A DNA stretch of 35,179 bases. It comes from Planctomycetaceae bacterium (GTDB taxonomy: Bacteria > Planctomycetota > Planctomycetia > Planctomycetales > Planctomycetaceae). The notes beneath the pieces are model-generated. The model saw only the letters and a list, made by a program, of their open reading frames with translations. It had not been told where the DNA came from and ran no database searches. Each line of letters starts with the position of its first letter. The first letter of the stretch is position 1. The stretch is taken from assembly GCA_015485495.1 (NCBI GenBank), contig WFTL01000008.1, positions 1 to 35,179 on the forward strand, read 5' to 3'. The translations under genes were made by a program, and so were the position numbers. Shown piece after piece: positions 1-8,317 of this stretch.

Positions 1-99
1 GTTCAGTCGCCACAGACGGTGCGGTTTCAGTTCGTGAAGAACGGACTGACAGCCGCTGCAGACGGCCGCGAGCAGCAGAACAGCAAGACAGCGTTTCAT
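1..99 (-). CDS. Lipoprotein, N-terminal fragment (runs off window)
   Basis: Reading leftward from an ATG at 99-97, 33 codons are open to the window edge. The product begins MKRCLAVLLLAAVCSGCQSV: two basic residues, a hydrophobic stretch, then a lipobox-like SGC with the lipidated Cys at residue 17. This is a typical lipoprotein signal peptide processed by signal peptidase II. The rest of the protein lies outside the window, so its function cannot be stated. It diverges from the SGNH hydrolase gene across a 327-base gap. Overlapping open frames on the plus strand here have no recognisable protein features. The signal peptide is seen directly; membrane anchoring is inferred from it. Confidence 0.7.
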   Translation of the reverse strand, partial: MKRCLAVLLLAAVCSGCQSVLHELKPHRLWRLN

Positions 100-426
100 G
101 GTCCTGATCCGAATGAAAACCGTTGCTTCGGAACACATGCAGCCACCGGGGCCGGACACGTACTGTGGGATGCCCGGCAGGCCGCTGCGGCATGCGGATT
201 CCTTCAGGTTTTCTCTTTCCGGAGGATACTGGAATTCGGCCGCTGAATCGGCGACGATTCGCACACACCGGAGACAGAAGGAAATCGGCGTGCTGCGGCC
301 AAGAATACGCGGCAGGCCGTCTTCCGGACACGGGAAATCCGGTGCCCACCACAGTTTTGCTCTCTCCCGACGGATCCATCCTTCATGTTCTGCGGCAGAT
401 TCTGCCGGTCCCGGAGTGTGTTTGTC
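100..426. other. Divergent intergenic region, no gene recognised
   Basis: This 327-base gap separates the leftward lipoprotein gene from the rightward SGNH hydrolase gene, so it should hold both promoters. Several overlapping open frames cross it, but none has a signal peptide, motif or composition resembling a real protein. I see no strong promoter hexamers, hairpin or RNA gene. Confidence 0.5.
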
Positions 427-1803
427 ATGAAGTATCGTCTGGTTCTTTTCGCCGCATTCCTGACGGGGCTGCCGGGGCTGACCGGAGTTCCCGTCCCGTG
501 CGTCGCCCAGGATGCAGAGTCGTTTCCGGCCATCCCGCTGCCTCTGGAACTGCACGATGGCGACACATTCGTTTTTCTGGGCGACAGCATCACCCACCAG
601 CGTCTGTACACGCAGTACGTGGAAACCTTTTTCTACACACGGTTTCCCGATCGGCGCATTCGGTTTCACAACGCGGGCGTGGGAGGCGCTCAGGCGTGGG
701 ATGCGCTGCAGCGTCTGCAGCAGGATGTCCTCAGCCTGAAGCCCCGGGCGGTGTCCATTCTTCTGGGGATGAACGACGGCCGGTATCAGCCGTTCGATCG
801 CGCGATCTTCACCCGGTATCAGACAGACATGACGGAACTCATTCAGCAGATTCGTGCGGCCGGCGCGGCCCCCGTCCTGATGTCTCCGACCATGTTCGAT
901 GCCCGGGCGGCCGAAATGGGAACCCGCCGGCACGATTCGGCCAGGCTGGAGGAATACAACAGCGTTCTGGCCTACTACGGCCGCTGGCTGCAGCACAGGG
1001 CGGTGACAGACGGCCTCGCCTGGGTGGACCTGTTCAGTCCGCTCAACCGGATCACCGTACGGCACCGCCGCGAGGATCCTCAGTTCACCCTGATTCGCGA
1101 CGCCGTCCATCCGGATCCGCCCGGACAGGTGGTGATGGCTCTGGCGATGATCGAACAGATGACGGCTCCCGGACCGCTTTCCCGAATCGTCGTGCGTGTG
1201 TCGGATCGGCCGCAGGCAGGCCGACGCACCGTCGGCGGGCAGATTTCCGGGCTGAAAGTCACCGAGGAGGGCGTTCGGTTCGACTGGGCGGCAGACGGTC
1301 TGCCCTGGGTTCTTCCGAAATCCGCTCAGCCCGGCATGAAAATGACTCAGGCAGCCCGCCGCGTCAGCCGGGAGACACTTTGTGTCATCGGCCTGTCACC
1401 GGGCCGTTACGATGTGCTGATCGATGACATCGTGGTTGCGACGGTGCCGGCCGAACGGCTGGTTCAGGGGCTGGAACTGCAGTCTCAGACAAAGACGCCT
1501 CAATACCAGCAGGCTCTGCGTGTGGCTTTGCTGAACGAAGAAAAGAATCGCGGTCCTGTCGGAAAACTGCGCGATGCGTGGCGAGAATTCCAGACATATG
1601 CCCGTCTGAAACGAGACACGGCCACCACGGCTGCCGACGAAAACACAAAAAAAGTCCTCAGAACACTGGAAGAACGGATGCAGACGCTGGAAGACCGTGT
1701 CCGTGCTGTGCAGCAGGACATTCGGCGTTTCGAAGATGAGATCGAGCAGACTCGTCAGCCTCCGGTGCGACACTACTTCATTCGCAGGACCGATGCTTCA
1801 TGA
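427..1803 (+). CDS. Secreted SGNH/GDSL-family hydrolase
   Basis: This 458-residue protein starts with a Sec signal peptide (MKYRLVLFAAFLTGLPG, cleavage near VAQ-DA at about residue 28). The SGNH blocks follow in order: FLGDSIT with nucleophile Ser54, NAGVGG at 82-87, GMND with Asn116, and DAVHP with Asp225 and His228. The catalytic set is complete, so esterase or acetyl-hydrolase activity on an exported substrate (for example acylated polysaccharide) is likely, though the substrate is not known. The C-terminal third is unlike the catalytic domain and ends in a charged coiled coil at about 390-445. The ATG at 427 is chosen because the signal peptide starts there; the frame stays open upstream. 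The stop overlaps the next start (ATGA), which implies translational coupling. Confidence 0.88.
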   Translation: MKYRLVLFAAFLTGLPGLTGVPVPCVAQDAESFPAIPLPLELHDGDTFVFLGDSITHQRLYTQYVETFFYTRFPDRRIRFHNAGVGGAQAWDALQRLQQDVLSLKPRAVSILLGMNDGRYQPFDRAIFTRYQTDMTELIQQIRAAGAAPVLMSPTMFDARAAEMGTRRHDSARLEEYNSVLAYYGRWLQHRAVTDGLAWVDLFSPLNRITVRHRREDPQFTLIRDAVHPDPPGQVVMALAMIEQMTAPGPLSRIVVRVSDRPQAGRRTVGGQISGLKVTEEGVRFDWAADGLPWVLPKSAQPGMKMTQAARRVSRETLCVIGLSPGRYDVLIDDIVVATVPAERLVQGLELQSQTKTPQYQQALRVALLNEEKNRGPVGKLRDAWREFQTYARLKRDTATTAADENTKKVLRTLEERMQTLEDRVRAVQQDIRRFEDEIEQTRQPPVRHYFIRRTDAS

Positions 1804-2921
1804 CACTGTCCATCTGTCTGTCGATCATCGTGGCTGCTGCCGCACCGGAAGCTGCATCGCGTGAATCCGCCATCCGCATGCTGGGTTCGGTGTCGCGGCC
1901 GGAAGACGCGGAAGCAGCCCGCAGGGCTCTGGATGCGGTGACCCGGGGCGGGGCGGACGGTCTGCTGCCGGTGCTGCAGGGATTTTCGAATGCCACGGCT
2001 CTGGGCACCAACTGGCTGCGCAATGCGTTCGAAATTCTGGCTGCCGGTGAGCAGCGGGCGGGGCGGAAGCTTCCGGAAAACGAACTGACGGCCTTCATTC
2101 TGGAAACCGACAATCCGCCGGCCGCGCGGCGGCTGGCATGGGAATGGCTGGTGCGGCAGCACCCCGACCTGAAGACATCCATCATTCCTCAGCTTCTGCA
2201 TGACCGGCATCCGGATTTTCGCCGCGATGCGGTGGCCCTGCTGCTGGAACAGGCGGCTGCTCAAAGCGGTCCGGCGGCTGTGGCGCTGTACCGCCGGGCG
2301 TTGAGCGGGGCGGTGCATCCGGATCAGGTGAAGACCATCGCCGAAGCGCTGGCAGCGGCCGGCGAGCCGGTCCGGATCGCGGAACATTTCGGTTTTCTGA
2401 CGCAGTGGAAGATTGTCGGGCCGTTCGACAATCGGGACATGAAAGGCTTCGCCGTGCCGTACGGTCCGGAAGCTGCCGATGGTTCGGCCGAGCCGTTCGA
2501 TGCGGATGCCCGGTGGGAGGGCCTGATCGGGCCGGTCCGCTGGCAGGACATTTCCACCGACGACGATTACGGTCTGGTGGACATTGCCGGACAGATCGAG
2601 AATTACAAAGGGTCGCTGATGTATGCTGTCACGCACTTCGGATGCGACAAAGCCCGTTCCGCGGAGCTGCGGCTGGGCACGCCGAATGCATGGAAACTGT
2701 GGGTGAACGGCCGCCTGATTTTCGAACGCGAAGAGTACCACCGTGGCACGCGGATGGATCAGTACCGGATTCCGGTCCGGTTTCGTCAGGGCCGCAACGA
2801 GATTCTTCTGAAAGTGTGCCAGAACGAACAGGAACAGGACTGGGCCCAGGACTATCAGTTTCAGCTGCGTGTCTGCGACGAAAGCGGCGCCGCCATTCAT
2901 TCTGTCCAGGAAACACCATGA
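1800..2921 (+). CDS. Exported protein with helical repeats and C-terminal beta domain
   Basis: This 373-residue protein has a short hydrophobic N-terminus (MTLSICLSIIVAAAAPEAAS) that fits a signal peptide. Residues 20-190 are alanine- and leucine-rich helices resembling HEAT-type repeats (for example HPDFRRDAVALLLEQ). From about 198 the character changes: QWKIVGPFDNRDMKGF, then LWVNGRLIFEREEYHRG and RQGRNEILLKV look like a beta-sandwich of the carbohydrate-binding or galactose-binding type, often found on exported proteins of planctomycetes. No catalytic motif is visible. It overlaps its neighbours by ATGA at both ends, so it is probably co-translated with the SGNH hydrolase and the PQQ-type propeller. 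A binding or scaffold role is inferred only from this architecture. Confidence 0.75.
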   Translation: MTLSICLSIIVAAAAPEAASRESAIRMLGSVSRPEDAEAARRALDAVTRGGADGLLPVLQGFSNATALGTNWLRNAFEILAAGEQRAGRKLPENELTAFILETDNPPAARRLAWEWLVRQHPDLKTSIIPQLLHDRHPDFRRDAVALLLEQAAAQSGPAAVALYRRALSGAVHPDQVKTIAEALAAAGEPVRIAEHFGFLTQWKIVGPFDNRDMKGFAVPYGPEAADGSAEPFDADARWEGLIGPVRWQDISTDDDYGLVDIAGQIENYKGSLMYAVTHFGCDKARSAELRLGTPNAWKLWVNGRLIFEREEYHRGTRMDQYRIPVRFRQGRNEILLKVCQNEQEQDWAQDYQFQLRVCDESGAAIHSVQETP

Positions 2922-4153
2922 GCGGCGTGCAGAGTATGAACAGGAAACGCGCGGCCGTCGCAGTCGCCGGTGTTCTGATTTTTCTGAGAACAGGGAGCGC
3001 GGGCGACTGGACTCAGTTTCGCGGACCGGGCACGAATTCCGTGGCGGCCGGCCAGTCGCTGCCGGTGGAACTGAGTCGCGGGGCGATCGTCTGGGAAGCC
3101 GACCTTCCGGGACGCGGGCTGTCCGGACCGATTGTGCAGGGTGATTCTGTCATCGTGACGGCCAGTTCCGGGTACGACGACGATCGTCTGCACATTCTGT
3201 GTTTCCGTGTCGGGGATGGCACGAAAGCGTGGGAACGGCAGTTTCAGGCGACCGGACGGACGGTGACGCACGCAAAAATGTGTGTGGCCACGCCGACACC
3301 GGCGACGGACGGAGAACGCATTTTCGCGTTTTATTCCAGCAACGATCTGATCTGCACAGATCTGCAGGGTCGGCTGCAGTGGTACCGCGGACTGGGGCAG
3401 GAATATCCCAATGCCAGCAACAGTCTGGGCATGTCGTCGTCTCCTGTCGTGATCGACGGCACCGTAGTGGTTCAGGTGGAAAGCGATGCGGAAGCATTCG
3501 CCATGGGCGTCGACGCGGTCACCGGACGCACCCGCTGGAAAATCGATCGGCCGCGGCGGGCGACGTGGACCAGTCCGGCCATTCTTCCGGCGGCGGACCG
3601 ACGGTCCGCTCAGGTACTGCTGCAGTCATCGGCCGGGCTGGCCGCCGTGGATCCTCACACCGGTCAGCAGCAGTGGACATTCGGCCCCGGCGCGTCCACC
3701 ATCCCGTCGGTCACCGTCAGCGGAGACCGCATTGTGGTGCCGTCGAACGGTCTGACGGTGCTGCAGCCGTCGGCAGACGGCACATCCGTGACTGTGCTGC
3801 AGAAGGTGCGCGGGGCTCGTCCATCCACACCCAGTCCGGTGGTTCTGGGCGACGTGATGCTGACGGTCAACGGGGCCGGCGTCCTTTCGGCGAACAGCCT
3901 GACAACCGGAAAACGTCTGTGGCAGCTGAGACTGCGCGGGCGGTTCAGCAGCACGCCTGTGGCTGCCGGCGGGCATCTGTTCTGTTTCAGCGAACAGGGA
4001 ATGGCGACCGTCGTCCGCGTGACGCCGGATCAGGGAGAAATCGTGTCGGAGCTGGATCTGGGCGAAACGATCCTGAGCAGTCCGGCAGCCGCCGGCCAGG
4101 CACTGTATGTGCGCAGCGACGCGCGGCTGTGGAAATTTGCCGAATCCCGGTGA
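2918..4153 (+). CDS. Exported PQQ-type beta-propeller protein
   Basis: This 411-residue protein has a signal peptide (MNRKRAAVAVAGVLIFLRTG, cleavage near GSA-GD) followed by DWTQFRGPG, the usual opening of planctomycete PQQ-like propellers. Blades repeat the pattern of Gly-Asp/Asn turns and Trp-docking segments, such as VDAVTGRTRWKI, VDPHTGQQQWTFG and NSLTTGKRLWQL. The family resembles BamB and quinoprotein dehydrogenases, but the cofactor and catalytic residues of true PQQ dehydrogenases are not evident, so a binding or scaffold role is as likely as redox activity. The ATG at 2918 overlaps the previous stop (ATGA); an in-frame ATG at 2936 gives a tidier signal peptide and may be the real start. 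It is the third gene of a coupled trio. Confidence 0.85.
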   Translation: MSGVQSMNRKRAAVAVAGVLIFLRTGSAGDWTQFRGPGTNSVAAGQSLPVELSRGAIVWEADLPGRGLSGPIVQGDSVIVTASSGYDDDRLHILCFRVGDGTKAWERQFQATGRTVTHAKMCVATPTPATDGERIFAFYSSNDLICTDLQGRLQWYRGLGQEYPNASNSLGMSSSPVVIDGTVVVQVESDAEAFAMGVDAVTGRTRWKIDRPRRATWTSPAILPAADRRSAQVLLQSSAGLAAVDPHTGQQQWTFGPGASTIPSVTVSGDRIVVPSNGLTVLQPSADGTSVTVLQKVRGARPSTPSPVVLGDVMLTVNGAGVLSANSLTTGKRLWQLRLRGRFSSTPVAAGGHLFCFSEQGMATVVRVTPDQGEIVSELDLGETILSSPAAAGQALYVRSDARLWKFAESR

Positions 4154-4197
4154 ACAGCGCGAACCCCAGACAGATCAGAGAAGCGGATCACGGATTC

Positions 4198-4641
4198 ATG
4201 CAGTTGTTCATTCCTCTGGCGGTCGGAATCGGCGGATGCACGGGGGCTCTGCTGCGCTTTTACATCAGCAGCGCGGTGACCCGCACGGTGGGAGAAGACC
4301 ACGCGTTCTTCGGTACGATCACGGTGAATCTCATCGGCTGTCTGCTCATCGGGATTCTGGCCGTGGTCGTGGCCAGAACGTCTCATCTGTCGCCGCACGC
4401 CCAGCGTGTCCTGATCACCGGTCTGCTGGGTTCGCTGACCACGTTTTCCACATTTGCTCTGGATTCGGTGAACCTGCTGCAGCAGGGGCGTGTCGCCGCA
4501 GCAGCGGTGAATATCGTGAGCAACCTGGTGGCCGGAATGCTGCTGGCCTGGTGCGGAATGCTGCTGGCCGGCGGTGTCTTCACCGACGGGGCAGACCCGT
4601 CTGCCGCTGTCCGCGTCACCGAATCCGAATCCGTTCCCTGA
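4198..4641 (+). CDS. crcB: Fluoride ion exporter FluC (CrcB)
   Basis: This 147-residue membrane protein forms the dual-topology dimeric fluoride channel that expels F- from the cytoplasm. It shows the family motifs in order: GGCTGALLRF at 12-21, the pore Asn44 in TVNLIGCLLIG, and GLLGSLTTFSTFAL at 75-88 with the two phenylalanines (83 and 86) of the F- pathway and the central Na+ site region. Four hydrophobic segments fit the fold and the length is slightly above the usual 120-130. The ATG at 4198 lies 44 bases after the propeller gene with only a weak Shine-Dalgarno. I see no fluoride riboswitch in that gap. The MATE transporter gene follows after 14 bases. A single copy suggests a homodimer. 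Confidence 0.95.
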   Translation: MQLFIPLAVGIGGCTGALLRFYISSAVTRTVGEDHAFFGTITVNLIGCLLIGILAVVVARTSHLSPHAQRVLITGLLGSLTTFSTFALDSVNLLQQGRVAAAAVNIVSNLVAGMLLAWCGMLLAGGVFTDGADPSAAVRVTESESVP

Positions 4642-4655
4642 TCCGTCGGGATTTC

Positions 4656-6092
4656 ATGTCGCAGGCCACCGAAGACGTCGTTTGTACCGCTGCGACGGAA
4701 TCTCGAAAGACGGTCCGCGGCGATCCGCATCCGGGCAGCTTTCAGGAGCTGCTGCGGGTGGCCGTTCCTCTGATGCTCAGCGCCGGCACGCTGTCGATCA
4801 TGAATGTGGCCGATCGGGCCATGCTGACCGGATGGTCCCCCGATGCACTGGCAGCCGTGATGCCGGCCGGCATGATGTTCTGGACGGTCGTCTGCATTCC
4901 GATCGGCATGATTCTTTATGCCAACACATTCATCGCTCAGTTCGACGGTGCCGGTCAGCCGAACGCCATGATGCAGGCTCTGTGGCAGGCGATCTGGCTG
5001 GGCCTGGCCTGCAGCGGGCTGATCATGCTGTGTCCGCTGGCTTCCGCTGCCGTTCTGGCCTGGACCGATCAGCCCGCGGCTGTGATCTCCGAAGAACGGA
5101 TCTACTTCGATACCCTGTGTCTGGGCAGTCCGCTGCTGATGATGTCGACCGCGTTGAGCTGTTTTTACAGCGGGAGACGCCGGACGGGCGTCATTCTGGC
5201 GGTCAGCATTGCGAGTGTGACGGTGAATCTGCTGATGGATTATCTGCTGGTTTTCGGCGGATTGAGCATCCCGGCACTGGGAATCCGGGGGGCTGCTCTG
5301 GCCACGCTGTCTGCCCGGCTGTGTGAAGTCGTCCTGTATGTGCTTCTGATCGGCCGCCGGACCAGCCGGCGGGGGTATCCGCTGGCATCCACCTGGCGCC
5401 CGGCTCCGGGGCTGCTGTGGAAGTATCTGCGCTATGGATTTCCCAGCGGCGTCCATTATTTCGTGGACAACATCGGTTTCACCGTGTTTCTGTTCATCAT
5501 CGGCAGTCTCAGCCGAGACGCACTGGCAGCGTCCAATCTGGCCTTCGGCATCAATGCTCTGATTTATGTGCCGCTGCTGGGATTCGGAACGGCCGTCCAG
5601 ACACTCGTCGGCCATCATATCGGCAGCGAAAACCGCACAGCCGCGGCGCGCACCACCTGGAACGCCGTCGGGCTGGCTGTGATCTGGACGAGTTTCACGG
5701 GCATCCTTCTGATCGCCTTTCCCATGCAGTGTCTGAAGCCATTTCTGATTTTCGCCGCAACCGGTGAAGACACGGCGGCAGTCCGCGCCATTCTGCCTGT
5801 CGCGGCCATGCTGCTGCGATTCGTGGCGGTTTACTCGATTTTCGATGCGCTGGCCGTCGTGTCTGCATCGGCACTGCGAGGAGCCGGTGACACGGTGTTT
5901 CCGATGCTGCTGACACTGGTTTCAAGCTGGTTCGTGATGACGCTGCCGGCCTGGATTCTGTCTCGCCAGGAAGGAACAGAAATCCATCATCTCTGGTGGA
6001 CGGCCACCGTCCATGTGCTGCTGACCGGATCACTGATGATGTTTCGCTTCACCACGGGCCGCTGGAAACGGTTTCAGATCGTCGAATCCTGA
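4656..6092 (+). CDS. MATE-family multidrug/Na+ antiporter
   Basis: This 478-residue protein has about twelve hydrophobic segments and MATE features: FQELLRVAVPLMLSAG followed by NVADRAMLTGW near the N-terminus, and the repeat-related second half beginning near GFPSGVHYFVDNIGF. The family exports cationic drugs or metabolites against Na+ or H+ gradients, or moves other small molecules. The substrate cannot be read from sequence. The first 30 residues are hydrophilic (MSQATEDVVCTAATESRKTV) and precede the first helix. It starts 14 bases after crcB, so it ends a five-gene run. A 10-bp inverted repeat lies about 120 bases downstream. Assignment to MATE is firm; membership of the NorM or DinF subgroup is not decided. 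Confidence 0.9.
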   Translation: MSQATEDVVCTAATESRKTVRGDPHPGSFQELLRVAVPLMLSAGTLSIMNVADRAMLTGWSPDALAAVMPAGMMFWTVVCIPIGMILYANTFIAQFDGAGQPNAMMQALWQAIWLGLACSGLIMLCPLASAAVLAWTDQPAAVISEERIYFDTLCLGSPLLMMSTALSCFYSGRRRTGVILAVSIASVTVNLLMDYLLVFGGLSIPALGIRGAALATLSARLCEVVLYVLLIGRRTSRRGYPLASTWRPAPGLLWKYLRYGFPSGVHYFVDNIGFTVFLFIIGSLSRDALAASNLAFGINALIYVPLLGFGTAVQTLVGHHIGSENRTAAARTTWNAVGLAVIWTSFTGILLIAFPMQCLKPFLIFAATGEDTAAVRAILPVAAMLLRFVAVYSIFDALAVVSASALRGAGDTVFPMLLTLVSSWFVMTLPAWILSRQEGTEIHHLWWTATVHVLLTGSLMMFRFTTGRWKRFQIVES

Positions 6093-6214
6093 CTCGCATG
6101 CGGCATCCGGCCGCCATGTCATCAGGACCACTGTGCGGTTCCTGTTTCCCACTGCCGAAATGCTCCGGAAACAGCCGTATGAAGACGGTCCATCGGCCTC
6201 AGCCCTGCCAGACG

Positions 6215-6250
6215 GCAGCCGTGCATTCCGCAGAAAGCCGGCACGGCTGC
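6215..6250. terminator. Inverted repeat between convergent genes
   Basis: GCAGCCGTGC at 6215-6224 is the exact reverse complement of GCACGGCTGC at 6241-6250, giving a 10-bp stem with a 16-base loop. It sits in the 260-base gap between the rightward MATE gene (stop 6092) and the leftward ExbD-like gene (stop 6353), so it could stop transcription from both sides. There is no T-tract on either side, so intrinsic termination is not certain. Confidence 0.45.
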
Positions 6251-6352
6251 GGACAGTCGGTCCGGAGTTTCCCGGCAGCAGCGGATCTGCGGAAGTTCCC
6301 GGAACCACATCTCGTCACCGGGGCCCGTTCAGAAGCGTTCCGGACAGCACAT

Positions 6353-7474
6353 TCAGTCGATCACGCTGGGCGGTGGACGTGGAGACGTTTTCGGCGAAGG
6401 CGGTGATGGCGGAGGCGGGGGCCCCAGACGGATGCCGGGAACGCCGACTGTGAGAACCCAGCCCTCCGGACGCGGTTCCCACCCGGCCTGCAGCCCCTGG
6501 TTCGTCACGATGCGCCGCGCTGTGATGTACAGACTGTAACTGTCCGGAAGAACATGAAAGCGGCAGTAGACTTTCTGTGGATCAATCGACCGGATGAACT
6601 TTCGGATGCGGGTGCCGGACCGTCTGAGGGCCCGTTCGGAGGCTCCTCGGCCATCCCGGGGATAGAAGCGGATGCGGGGCCACCGCCGATCCGCCACTGT
6701 GTATTCCACGCGAAAGAATTCGTCCGGCGGAGTCGGCAGCTTTGTGAACAGCCTGGTGAACGCATCCGGATCGATTCCGGCTGCGGGATTCCCGTCCAGA
6801 CGGTGTGCGGCGATGATCTGCTGAGCGGCCAGGCGGGCGGCTTCCTGGTGAACCGAAAGCTGAATCGGGTAGAGGCGGCCGTCGCTGCAGACGAATGTCA
6901 GTTCCTGGGCTCCTTCCGGTGCCGGGCGGGGCCAGGGGATGCGGAGTTTCAGGTCCGGCGGCGCTGTTGTCTGCGGAGCATCTTCCAGACGGGCCGCCAG
7001 TTCCGCACGGCGTTCCAGTGCCGACCGAATCGCGTCCGCCAGTTTTTCGCGGTTCGCGTCGGTTTCATCGATTTCTTTCTGACGGGTTTCCGCCAGACGG
7101 CGATCGGTTTCGATCCGGAGCTGCCAGGAGTTGACGCGTTCGGTCTGCCGTTTCACCTGAATCCGGCGGTCAGCCAGAGCGTCCTGAAGCTGCTGCAGAC
7201 GCTGCCGCATGGTGTTCGGGGCGGTTTCGGTCAGAGCCTGTTCCTGGCGGTGCAGGGCATCGAGGGTGCTGCGTCGTTCTTCAAGTTCCCGTCGGGCATC
7301 CGCCACGTCTTCAGCCGTGATATCGGATTCGGCTGTGATCCGGGCCACTTTGTCGCTGACACCGAGCTGGGTCATGATGAGGACCAGAACGAGAATCCCC
7401 ACGACGTTGGTCATGGTATCCAGCAGCGAGTCGAGGCCGCCGTCGTCGTCGGTGGGCTGGGGTCTTCGCGACAT
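6353..7474 (-). CDS. ExbD/TolR-like protein with retained membrane Asp
   Basis: This 373-residue protein has one N-terminal membrane helix preceded by an acidic stretch: TDDDGGLDSLLDTMTNVVGI, with the helix continuing to about residue 38. Asp19, at the start of the helix, matches in position the proton-carrying Asp of ExbD/TolR/MotB. A coiled coil runs from about 45 to 165. A folded periplasmic domain follows (IPWPRPAPEGAQELTFVCSD and beyond), and the tail is rich in proline (GPPPPPSPPSPKTS). It is the last gene of the three-gene leftward cassette, 30 bases after the second ExbD-like gene. Energy coupling through an ExbB-type channel is inferred; no TonB or outer-membrane receptor is in the window, so the target is unknown. 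Confidence 0.72.
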   Translation of the reverse strand: MSRRPQPTDDDGGLDSLLDTMTNVVGILVLVLIMTQLGVSDKVARITAESDITAEDVADARRELEERRSTLDALHRQEQALTETAPNTMRQRLQQLQDALADRRIQVKRQTERVNSWQLRIETDRRLAETRQKEIDETDANREKLADAIRSALERRAELAARLEDAPQTTAPPDLKLRIPWPRPAPEGAQELTFVCSDGRLYPIQLSVHQEAARLAAQQIIAAHRLDGNPAAGIDPDAFTRLFTKLPTPPDEFFRVEYTVADRRWPRIRFYPRDGRGASERALRRSGTRIRKFIRSIDPQKVYCRFHVLPDSYSLYITARRIVTNQGLQAGWEPRPEGWVLTVGVPGIRLGPPPPPSPPSPKTSPRPPPSVID

Positions 7475-7504
7475 GTTTTCTTCTGAGACCGGATGGGGAA
7501 ATCG

Positions 7505-8317
7505 TCAGGGGACGGTCCGTGATCGGGAAAAACGCGTCAGATCGATGCGGCCATCACCGGGAACGGGCAGCCGGCCGCTGCGAATGCCCAGTTCGTCGCA
7601 CAGTGTTTTCGCTGCCCGGTAGACCGGCAGACCATCCGGCCGAATCAGAAAGACGAGCATGTCTTCCGGTCCGGCGGCGACCGTATTGAGCACGTTCAGG
7701 AAATCGGCATCGGTGACCATTTCGGCTGCGCGAATCAGCTTCGGCGGGTTCTGCGTGTGCAGCACGATCGCTCCTTTGGCACATTCCACGAAATGCGGTT
7801 TCAGATGGACACCGCTGCCGGCCGGCAGAACGGACACCGTGGTTTCCGCGGCCTGAAGGCGCTGTTCCAGTTCGCGTTCCATCTGCGCCAGTTCCTGCTG
7901 CAGAGCGTCCAGTTCCGCCTGCAGGGAGGCCACGGTTTCGCGGCGGGACGGATCGATCTCCGGAATGACGATCCGGACGTTCTGCAGTTCCTGGAGCTGT
8001 GCCTGCAGTTGTTTCTGTTCTGCTTCCAGAGCCGCCAGTTCCTCGCGCTGCCGCTGCAGGGTTTCCTGCAGCGAGATTCCGTCAGGCCCCTGGAATTCGG
8101 CCAGTCTTTCCGAGACGCGGTCGATTTCCGAATCGGTCCGGTCGATCTGCTGCTGCAGTTTTTCCCACGCTTCGATGACAGCGATTTCCTCGCCGTCCAT
8201 CTGGGCCAGCGCCATGGTGGAAATCATCATCGTGAGCACGCCGATGAGACAGGCAATGACGCTCAGGAAGGGGAACAGCGAGACGTCTTCGTCGTCGAAA
8301 AACCGTCGGCGCGGCAT
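7505..8317 (-). CDS. ExbD/TolR-like protein lacking the membrane Asp
   Basis: This 270-residue protein starts MPRRRFFDDEDVSLFPFLSV, followed by a single membrane helix to about residue 38. The FPFLSV motif corresponds to FIDV of ExbD but has Ser19 where the proton-carrying Asp is expected; acidic residues stop at 11, before the helix. A long coiled coil covers about 45-160. A small alpha/beta periplasmic domain at about 165-265 carries HFVECAKGAIVLH, a pattern common in planctomycete ExbD-like proteins. A strong Shine-Dalgarno (GGGAGG) precedes the ATG, and the start shares one base with the upstream stop (TGATG), so translation is coupled to the ExbB-like gene. A structural partner role in a mixed ExbD pair is inferred. 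Confidence 0.75.
   Translation of the reverse strand: MPRRRFFDDEDVSLFPFLSVIACLIGVLTMMISTMALAQMDGEEIAVIEAWEKLQQQIDRTDSEIDRVSERLAEFQGPDGISLQETLQRQREELAALEAEQKQLQAQLQELQNVRIVIPEIDPSRRETVASLQAELDALQQELAQMERELEQRLQAAETTVSVLPAGSGVHLKPHFVECAKGAIVLHTQNPPKLIRAAEMVTDADFLNVLNTVAAGPEDMLVFLIRPDGLPVYRAAKTLCDELGIRSGRLPVPGDGRIDLTRFSRSRTVP

Noticed and set aside
4154-4197. Possible fluoride riboswitch before crcB
   Set aside because: The 44-base gap is too short and the conserved crcB-motif blocks are not present.
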